Shown one piece after another: positions 50,455-57,229 of a stretch of DNA of 57,229 nucleotides. Every line of letters begins with the position of its first letter. Position 1 is the first letter of the stretch. The stretch comes from Bacteroidota bacterium (GTDB lineage Bacteria > Bacteroidota > Bacteroidia > Bacteroidales > FEN-979), in the NCBI GenBank assembly GCA_026391735.1, contig JAPLDL010000012.1, forward strand, positions 1-57,229, given 5' to 3'. A program made the position numbers and the translations under genes. A model generated the notes under the pieces. It did no database searches. It saw nothing but the letters and a program-made list of their open reading frames with translations, and was not told where the DNA came from.

Positions 50455-52365
50455 ATGCCCTACAAGTCGCTTCGTCACTTTATCCAAACTCTTGAGTCCT
50501 CGGGCGAACTCATCCGTGTGAAAGAATTCGTGTCGCCAAATCTTGAAGTAACAGAGATTGCCGACCGTATCGTAAAGAGCAACGGAAAGGCCTTGCTGTT
50601 TGAAAATAACGGAACCCGGTTCCCTATCCTGATCCTTGCTTTTGCAGGGGAACGAAGGATGAACCTGGCTCTCAGCCTTAAAAGTCTGGACGATGCCGGA
50701 ACTATGATCGAAGGCATGGTGAGGGAGTTCACGGGTGCGAAAGATCATTTTCTTGATAAACTAAAGTTGCTCCCGGCTTTGAAGGAGATCTCTTCCTGGA
50801 TTCCTAAGACATTGAGCAGACGCGGAGCATGCCAGCAGGTTGTTATGGAAAAGCCGGATCTTTCGAGCCTGCCTGTATTGACTTGCTGGCCTCACGACGG
50901 GGGGCCGTTTATAACACTTCCCTGTGTACATACAAAAAACCCTGAAAACAACACCCGAAACCTGGGCATGTACAGGATGCAGGTATTCGGCAAGGATCTT
51001 ACCGGCATGCACTGGCATATGCACAAGGGCTCGGCATCTCATTACCAGTTGTATAAAAAAGCAGGTAAGCTCATGCCTGTGTCGGTAACGCTGGGAGGTG
51101 ATCCGGTGTATACTTACTCTGCCACCGCACCCCTGCCCGAGAACCTGGATGAATACCTTTTTGCAGGGTTTCTGAGAAAGAAGCGGGTCGAACTGGTAAG
51201 ATGTCTCACCAACGATCTGGAAGTACCGGCTGATGCCGACTTTGTTATTGAAGGATATATTGACCCGGAGGAAGAACTGATCCTGGAAGGGCCCTTCGGG
51301 GACCATACCGGATTTTATTCACTTCCCGGCATGTTTCCCCGTTTTCATGTGAGTTGTATTACCCACCGGAAGGATGCGGTTTATCCTGCCACCATTGTCG
51401 GTATCCCTCCGCAGGAAGATGCCTGGATTGGCATGGCGACGGAAAGGATCTTCACCACCCCGATCCGGCTGTCGGTCGTCCCTGAACTTACAGGCATGCA
51501 TATGCCTCCCGAAGGAGTGTTTCATAATATAGCGCTGGTTTCCATACAAAAGCAATACCCCGGACAGGCTATCAAAGTCATGAGTTCACTTTGGGGGGCA
51601 GGGCAGATGATGTTCAACAAGATCATGGCCGTGTTTGATAACGTTACGGATCTGAAAGATTATAAGCAGCTTGCCCGCCTGATAAGCCGGAATACAGACC
51701 CCATTGAAGATATTCATTTCATACAGGGGCCTGTGGATATCCTGGACCATTCCAGCCGTCGTTACGGCTTTGGAAGCAAGATAGGTTTGGATGCCACCTT
51801 AAAAACAGCCGAGGAGGAAACCGGCAGACCGGCCGGGGGGACTCCCTTTGTTGATGAGAAGGGGCTGATGAAGGCTATACCCGCAATCACATCCGCCAAC
51901 ACAGACCTTATACAGGAAGGGATTTCTGCTTTAATCCTGGCTGTGAAGAAGACTCAGCCTGCCGAGATCCGGGCCATTGCAAAGCAAATCATTGAATCAG
52001 GGTATATCAGGGATATGAGATTTATTTTGTTTGCGGATCACCTTCTCCAAATTCACAATCTGTCGGCCCTTTGCTGGGTTGCGGCCAATAACCTGGATCC
52101 CATGCGGGATTGTTTTTATATTGAACAAGCCGATGGCCGTAAGTTCCCCATACTGTTCGCTGATGCCACGATGAAAACTGCCGGGCTGGACAGGTTTTTG
52201 CGGGATTGGCCCAATGTGATCGTGATGGACCAGCAAACAATTGCATCCATCGACTCCAAATGGAACTCCCTGGGTGTCGGAGACTTCATACCTTCGCCTT
52301 CGCTTCAATTTAAATCACTGGTTATCAGTGATAAGGCAGTTGCAAGTCAAGGAGAAAAGAGTTAA
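50455..52365 (+). CDS. UbiD-family decarboxylase, menaquinone type
   Basis: The 636-residue protein is a long UbiD-family enzyme that would use prenylated FMN to remove a carboxyl group from an aromatic acid. Family landmarks are VEL-type N-terminal IADRIVKSNGKALLF, the GMYRMQVF segment (about 171-178), HMHKGSASHY, and EGPFGDHTGFYSLPG (about 279-293) with the conserved catalytic acid region. Length and wording fit the menaquinone (futalosine-pathway) decarboxylase annotated in Bacteroidota; other aromatic acids are possible. The flavin prenyltransferase UbiX is not in the window. Confidence 0.85.
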   Translation: MPYKSLRHFIQTLESSGELIRVKEFVSPNLEVTEIADRIVKSNGKALLFENNGTRFPILILAFAGERRMNLALSLKSLDDAGTMIEGMVREFTGAKDHFLDKLKLLPALKEISSWIPKTLSRRGACQQVVMEKPDLSSLPVLTCWPHDGGPFITLPCVHTKNPENNTRNLGMYRMQVFGKDLTGMHWHMHKGSASHYQLYKKAGKLMPVSVTLGGDPVYTYSATAPLPENLDEYLFAGFLRKKRVELVRCLTNDLEVPADADFVIEGYIDPEEELILEGPFGDHTGFYSLPGMFPRFHVSCITHRKDAVYPATIVGIPPQEDAWIGMATERIFTTPIRLSVVPELTGMHMPPEGVFHNIALVSIQKQYPGQAIKVMSSLWGAGQMMFNKIMAVFDNVTDLKDYKQLARLISRNTDPIEDIHFIQGPVDILDHSSRRYGFGSKIGLDATLKTAEEETGRPAGGTPFVDEKGLMKAIPAITSANTDLIQEGISALILAVKKTQPAEIRAIAKQIIESGYIRDMRFILFADHLLQIHNLSALCWVAANNLDPMRDCFYIEQADGRKFPILFADATMKTAGLDRFLRDWPNVIVMDQQTIASIDSKWNSLGVGDFIPSPSLQFKSLVISDKAVASQGEKS

Positions 52366-52380
52366 CACAATTAATTTTTG

Positions 52381-52388
52381 TAATTTTG
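52381..52388 (+). promoter_or_regulatory. -7 box of the frameshifted TonB receptor
   Basis: TAATTTTG matches TAnnTTTG and lies 20 bases before the ATG at 52409. Confidence 0.45.
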
Positions 52389-52408
52389 ACCGCGAAACAA
52401 AAAAGTGG

Positions 52409-54783
52409 ATGAAGCAAATAATACTCTCAATCATATTTCTGGTTTCTTTTTTAGTCCTTCCTTTTTCGGCCCTTTTAGCCCAGACCCATTCTTTGGTGAA
52501 GGGCAAACTTACCGATGCCTCGAACTCCGACCCGGTTGCTTTTGCAAATATTGGGATCAAAGGGAAAACCGGAGGAACTTTTACCGATAATGACGGGAAT
52601 TATAAGCTTGAGATAGAGAAGGGTGAGCATATTCTCGTTTTTTCCTGCATCGGTTATGAAAAACTTGAGCGCCCGATCAATGTTCCGGGCGATGGTAAGC
52701 CAATCATTCTTAATGTATTGATCAACCCCACCACACAGGAACTGAATACCGTGATCGTCTCCGGTTCCAAATACGAACAGAAGGTTGAAGAGTCAATTGC
52801 CACGATAGACGTTCTTAAAGCCCAGACAATACAAGCTTCCAATCCTTCCAGTGTAGACCAGGCCATTGATAAGATCCCTGGTATCGCGATTGTAGATAAT
52901 GAGCCTCAGATAAGGGGTGGGAGTGGTTTCAGTTCCGGACTGGGGAGCAGGGTTATGGTAATGGTTGATGAGATCCCCATGATGAGGGGTGATGCAGGGC
53001 GGCCCGACTGGGGTTTTCTCCCGGTTGATGATGTGGAGCAGATTGAATTGGTTAAAGGCGCTTCCTCTGTTGTATACGGCTCTTCGGCTATCACAGGGGC
53101 CATCAACATCAGGACTGTTTATCCGAAGTCAACACCCGAAACCAAGGTAAATTCCTTTATTGGCATTTACAGCGCTCCTCCGAGGAGCTATACAAAACCC
53201 TGGAACGGATTTAACCCTCTCAAGTATGGAATATCGGTATCTCATCTTCAGCAGTTCGACAACATTGATGTCAGCATAGGCGCAAGTTATTTCCAGGACG
53301 GGGGATATATTGGCGGTGTTCCCGAGGCAGCTTCCGACACTGCTTTTAACAAAGGGGAGTTCATAAAACGGGCCAAAGTTTATTTCAATACCCAGGTCAG
53401 GAATAAGAAGGTACACGGTCTTACTTATGGCCTGAACGGGAATTTCATGTATAACCAAAGTGCTGAAACCTATTTCTGGTATGATGCCGATACGAACATC
53501 TATAAATCTTACCCAGGCGCTTTATCCTATTTTAAGGTGTTCAGTTTTTATGTTGACCCTTTTATCAAGTACTTCGATAAATATGGGAACCAGATTAGCT
53601 TTAAGAACCGCATTTATTATGGTAATACCAATGCGACGAATAATCAGTCGAACCGTTATACAACGGTTTACGATGAAATTAAATTCAGCCGCAGGTTCAG
53701 CAAGCTGGGTGATTTCACCCTGGTAGGGGGTGTCGTGAATATTTTTTCACATTCCGAAGGGCAGGTATTCAGCGGTATACTCGCACCTGACGGGACAACC
53801 ACTGCTTACCAAAGCGGACAATACAATTCGGAAAATTTTTCAGTTTATGCCCAGCTTTCAAAAAAATTCTGGAAGCGACTGACTATTGAAGCAGGGGCCA
53901 GGTATGAATATTATAATATTGCCGATCTCGTAGAAAGCAAGCCTATCTTCAGGGCCGGCCTAAACCTGCAGGCCTCGAGGACGACCTATATCAGGGCTTC
54001 TGCCGGACAGGGTTACCGTGCCCCGAGTATAGGTGAGAGGTATATCACCACCAATTCGGGCGGATTTGGTTTTTATCCAAATCCGACTTTGCAGTCAGAG
54101 AACTGTAATTCTTATGAAGTCGGGATCAAACAGTTATTCAAGATCGGGAAATTTGCTTCTATGCTTGACCTGGCCGGTTTTTATGAAGACTACTTTAATT
54201 ATATTGAATTTAATTTCGGGCTCTGGGGGCATGGCGGGAACTTTCAGAAAAACATGGGTTTCAAATTCCTGAATACCGGTCCGGCGCGTATTTATGGCTT
54301 TGATTTTACTTATGCAGGGGCTATACTTATACCGTGCCGCAGGCCACGAAACCCGATTACGTTTACTACGTGCAGGATGGTCCGCCTAAAGTATCTTATA
54401 CCTATGCCAACACTTCTTCAGATACCAGCGGGAACATATTGAAGTACAGGATACAGAACCTGGTTAAATCGGACTTCCAGTTTACCTTTAAAAAACGTTT
54501 TTCGGCCGGGATCACAGGAAGGTATTATGGCTACATGAAGAACATTGATATCTTTCTGTACAGCCTTGACAAACCTGCCCCATTGATGCATTCAGGGATA
54601 GTCAAGTACCGCGAACAACATCATGACGGAAACTTTATCGTGGATTTCAGGATGGGATATGCATTCGGGATCTTCAAAGTCTCGGTGATGGTGAACAACA
54701 TAATGAATACCGAGTACTCATTGAGACCTGTGACCATTGAGGCTCCAAGGACAACCTCAGTCCAGCTGTTGTTAAATATCTGA
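52409..54783 (+). pseudogene. TonB-dependent receptor split by a frameshift in a G-run
   Basis: The intact product would be about 790 residues: a signal peptide (ending ALLAQ), a carboxypeptidase-like regulatory domain (about 30-105), a plug (about 120-225, with IRGGSGFSSGLGSRVMV and VKGASSVVYGSSAITGAIN) and a barrel. At 54317-54320 the frame shifts. The first frame reads DFTYAG and then runs out at 54442; the barrel continues in the next frame as GYTYTVPQATKPDY and ends at 54783 (VQLLLNI). One extra G would join them as AGGYTYTV. This is a real mutation, an assembly error in a homopolymer, or rarely phase variation. The start at 52409 is chosen for the signal peptide. Confidence 0.85.
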
Positions 54784-54815
54784 TCACAGAACATTAATCA
54801 AACAAATCAATTCAT

Positions 54816-55772
54816 ATGAAAAAATTACTCGTACTTTTTGCTTTTATCTGCCTCGGACTGAATGGATTCAGCCAGGAATCTTCACTCCCTAACGGAAATT
54901 TTGAATCATGGTGGCTCAAACCCAACTGGGGTTATTATGAACCCACCGGAGGTTTCTTTCATACCCTGAACATTCTGGATACAGTTCCTACCTCGGCAGG
55001 CGTGACTGTTTACCGCTGCAGCGATACAGTTCACAGGGGAAGTTATTCGGCGCGCTGCATCACCAGGCTTATGGTTATTGCTTATCCGCTGGTAGTTACT
55101 ATCCCGGGCGTGATCGGGACTTTGAAGATCAATTGGATCAAGTCAGCAGCGGTCCTCGGAGAAAAATTCAACTGGACCACCAAACCCGAGCGTTTCCAGG
55201 GCTGGTACCAGTCTTATCCTTTAAAAGGCGATTCTTCCGCCGCCATCATCCTTCTTTCAAAATGGAACAGCGCAACACATAAAAGGGATACCATTGCACA
55301 CAACAAGCTTGTTTTCCAGGGAACAGTCAATACATGGACACAGTTTGACGCTGCAATCACATACAGGGACAATACTACCATGCCTGATTCGATCACTGTT
55401 CTTTTACTTTCATGTGCAGGCTACTCAGCCTCCGACATGATGGGTTCAGTGGGACAACCCGGCAGCCAGGCCTATTTCGATGATGTCACCATCACCAATG
55501 TTGCCGGCATTGAATATGTTTTCCAGCCTTCGGTTGATGTGAAGATCAGTCCGAACCCTGCTTCTTCCTATATCAATGTTAAGCTTGACAAGGTGATGAA
55601 AGACGGCTCACTGGAAATTTATGACGGCCAGGGCAGGAAAACAGGGCAGTTCGAAATGAGAGAAATTTCAGCTCAGATCAATGTAAGCAACCTGAGCCCG
55701 GGAGTATATTATTATCGTTTCAGGAATGCCGGGGAAGTTGTGAATACCGGATCATTTATCGTAAACCGATAA
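54816..55772 (+). CDS. T9SS-secreted protein with PCMD-like domain
   Basis: The 318-residue protein has a signal peptide (ending NGFSQ), a PCMD-like jelly-roll domain (about 22-225; SLPNGNFESWW at the start and GSQAYFDDVTITN at the end are typical), and a type A T9SS sorting domain (about 238-318, KISPNPASSYINV to GSFIVNR). PCMD domains are thought to bind carbohydrate. It lies 32 bases after the frameshifted TonB receptor and may share its transcript, suggesting a receptor and surface-protein pair. Confidence 0.75.
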   Translation: MKKLLVLFAFICLGLNGFSQESSLPNGNFESWWLKPNWGYYEPTGGFFHTLNILDTVPTSAGVTVYRCSDTVHRGSYSARCITRLMVIAYPLVVTIPGVIGTLKINWIKSAAVLGEKFNWTTKPERFQGWYQSYPLKGDSSAAIILLSKWNSATHKRDTIAHNKLVFQGTVNTWTQFDAAITYRDNTTMPDSITVLLLSCAGYSASDMMGSVGQPGSQAYFDDVTITNVAGIEYVFQPSVDVKISPNPASSYINVKLDKVMKDGSLEIYDGQGRKTGQFEMREISAQINVSNLSPGVYYYRFRNAGEVVNTGSFIVNR

Positions 55773-55840
55773 CCTTGAGCCGTGATCCGGTTCACGTGTC
55801 GCGTTAAACCAGAATTGAGAAACTAATAAACTAAACTGAC

Positions 55841-57064
55841 ATGACTGAAGTAACAAGTTCCAAAATGGCGATGGAGCTCGAGGATAAATACGGAGCTCAT
55901 AACTATCACCCGCTTCCCGTGGTCCTTGCCAAAGGAAAGGGCGTTTTCATGTGGGATGTGGAAGGCAAGCGTTATTACGATTTCTTGTCGGCCTACTCAG
56001 CCGTCAACCAGGGACACTGCCATCCGAAGATCACCAAAGCACTGATCGACCAGGTTCAGACTCTTGAGCTTACCTCGCGTGCATTTTACAATGACGTACT
56101 GGGAGCATATGAGAAATTCATCACAGAATATTTCGGCTACCAGAGGCTCCTGCCGATGAATACCGGCGCCGAGGGAGATGAGACGGCTCTGAAGCTGACC
56201 CGTAAATGGGCCTATAAGGTAAAAGGCGTTCCCGAGAACCAGGCCAAGATCATTTGCTGCGAGAATAACTTTCACGGGCGGACGATATCGGTGATATCCA
56301 TGTCGACCGACCCTCAGGCAAGGGATGACTTCGGACCGTTCACCCCCGGGTTCATAACCATTCCTTACAATGATCTTCCTGCCCTTGAAAAGGCCCTCCA
56401 GGACCCCACAGTTGCAGGATTTCTGGTTGAGCCTATACAGGGTGAGGCCGGGGTATTCGTGCCCGACGAAGGCTACCTTAAGAAGGCATATGATCTTTGC
56501 AAGTCTAAGAATGTATTGTTTATTGCGGATGAGGTGCAGACCGGTATCGCACGTACGGGAAAACTCCTGGCCTGCGACTGGGAAGGCTTCAAACCCGATG
56601 TATTGATTCTCGGCAAAGCTCTTTCGGGAGGGGTGTATCCCATCTCGGCTGTTTTGGCCGATGACCACATCATGATGACCATTCATCCGGGAGAACACGG
56701 ATCGACTTTTGGAGGAAACCCTGTTGCCGCCCGCGTTGCCATTGCAGCACTTGAAGTGGTAAGGGATGAAAAACTGGCCGAAAATGCCCAAAAGATGGGA
56801 GAGCTCTTCCGTTCGGAGATCAGGAAGATCAACTCACCTTTCATCGAACTCGTTCGCGGGAAAGGATTGCTGAATGCTGTTGTGATCAAACCCCATAACG
56901 GTAAGTTCGCCTGGGACGTTTGTCTTAAAATGCGGGATAACGGATTGCTGGCCAAGCCTACTCATGACCATATCATCCGCTTTGCTCCTCCTCTGGTGAT
57001 CAACGAGGCACAGATACTCGAAGCGGTTGCTATTATCAAAGAGTCGATAAAGGAGTTGGAATAA
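55841..57064 (+). CDS. rocD: RocD, ornithine aminotransferase
   Basis: The enzyme interconverts ornithine and glutamate-5-semialdehyde, linking arginine and proline metabolism. The 407-residue class III aminotransferase has [19 protein letters not shown] (about 21-39), [30 protein letters not shown] (about 107-125), [31 protein letters not shown] and the PLP lysine in [12 protein letters not shown] (about 256-267). Where many relatives have AEAVE or VEAGE this one has AEGDE, a minor variation. Length is normal. It is preceded by a short GATCCGG-like word and followed by a heptamer array. Confidence 0.93.
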   Translation: MTEVTSSKMAMELEDKYGAHNYHPLPVVLAKGKGVFMWDVEGKRYYDFLSAYSAVNQGHCHPKITKALIDQVQTLELTSRAFYNDVLGAYEKFITEYFGYQRLLPMNTGAEGDETALKLTRKWAYKVKGVPENQAKIICCENNFHGRTISVISMSTDPQARDDFGPFTPGFITIPYNDLPALEKALQDPTVAGFLVEPIQGEAGVFVPDEGYLKKAYDLCKSKNVLFIADEVQTGIARTGKLLACDWEGFKPDVLILGKALSGGVYPISAVLADDHIMMTIHPGEHGSTFGGNPVAARVAIAALEVVRDEKLAENAQKMGELFRSEIRKINSPFIELVRGKGLLNAVVIKPHNGKFAWDVCLKMRDNGLLAKPTHDHIIRFAPPLVINEAQILEAVAIIKESIKELE

Positions 57065-57067
57065 ACC

Positions 57068-57163
57068 GGGTACTGGGGACTGGTGAATAGTGAATGGTGA
57101 CTTAGAACCGGTTCCCCGTTCCCTGCTCCCCGTTCCCTGCTCCCCGTTCCCCGTTCCCCGTTC
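57068..57163. repeat. CCCCGTT/CCCTGCT heptamer array with a GGTGAATAGT-type prefix
   Basis: After short degenerate words (ACTGGGG, GTGAATAG) there is a GAACCGGTTC palindrome, then about seven heptamers of CCCCGTT and CCCTGCT. The stop codon of the next gene (57162-57164 on the minus strand) sits at the array edge. Confidence 0.8.
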
Positions 57164-57229
57164 AGAATCCCGCTACCAGCTTGAGATTGAAAAGCCGCGG
57201 AGTAAGGTAATTCGGAACATTGTACTGCC
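57162..57229 (-). CDS. C-terminus of an outer-membrane beta-barrel protein (partial)
   Basis: The minus strand gives 21 residues, QYNVPNYLTPRLFNLKLVAGF, then TGA. The alternating pattern and terminal Phe are typical of the last strand of TonB receptors and related barrels in Bacteroidota. The rest lies outside the window. Confidence 0.6.
   Translation of the reverse strand, partial: QYNVPNYLTPRLFNLKLVAGF

Noticed and set aside
50401..50748. An open frame ending in repeated WIAG-like residues
   Set aside because: It is a translation of the octamer array plus the antisense of the UbiD gene start, not a gene.
55997..56791. A 264-codon open frame opposite rocD
   Set aside because: It is a shadow of a strongly conserved aminotransferase.

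Overview
The window looks like a chromosomal segment of an anaerobic, uncultured-type Bacteroidota (Bacteroidales-like) bacterium. Evidence includes SusC/SusD and other TonB-dependent receptors with N-terminal carboxypeptidase-regulatory-like domains, three proteins with complete or partial type IX secretion C-terminal domains, a sphingolipid serine palmitoyltransferase, DUF4296 and DUF5686 proteins, and many TAnnTTTG promoter -7 boxes placed correctly before gene starts. Genes are packed tightly on both strands. No gap between genes exceeds about 230 bases, and I saw no tRNA, rRNA, CRISPR array, transposase or integrase.

Layout. 1-1836: the tail of an unknown gene and a secreted purple-acid-phosphatase-like protein with a cut-off sorting domain. 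1998-4721: a mercury-methylation operon made of an ArsR-type regulator with an operator overlapping its promoter, a small Cys-rich membrane protein, a CcdA/DsbD-type thiol transporter, hgcA and hgcB, with hgcA and hgcB coupled by ATGA overlaps. 4756-7738: a convergent sulfur module of sulfide:quinone oxidoreductase, DUF1641, TusE/DsrC-like and DsrE2-like proteins. 7857-20384: housekeeping and envelope genes (tatA, queA, an alginate-export-type porin, pssA, lptB, a DUF5686 outer-membrane protein, an AhpD-like protein, kdsD, recQ, OmpH-like and DUF4296 proteins, a lipoprotein). 20392-25033: a TonB receptor and iorAB. 25078-29584: a likely ceramide operon of serine palmitoyltransferase, two GNAT-like acyltransferase paralogs and an SDR reductase between them, closed by a strong terminator. 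29601-34214: a SusD/SusC pair. 34376-40751: two related four-helix membrane proteins, hutH with an Ala-Cys-Gly cofactor triad, hisS with a repeat-derived insertion, wbuC and ettA. 40904-46092: two glycosyltransferases, an LptF/LptG-type permease and a third GNAT-like paralog. 46209-57229: a T9SS-secreted Asp-box protein, ccmBCDE with a Cys-type CcmE, a UbiD-family decarboxylase, a frameshifted TonB receptor, a T9SS-secreted PCMD-like protein, ornithine aminotransferase and the tail of an outer-membrane barrel.

The strongest biological find is the hgcAB operon with its attached regulator and two thiol-rich membrane partners, beside a sulfide-handling cluster. A second theme is a family of locus-specific heptamer/octamer tandem arrays. 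Many of them begin at or contain the stop codon of the neighbouring gene, several contain snap-back inversions, and one related array is translated inside HisRS.

All calls come from reading the sequence and from knowledge of protein families; no database search was run.
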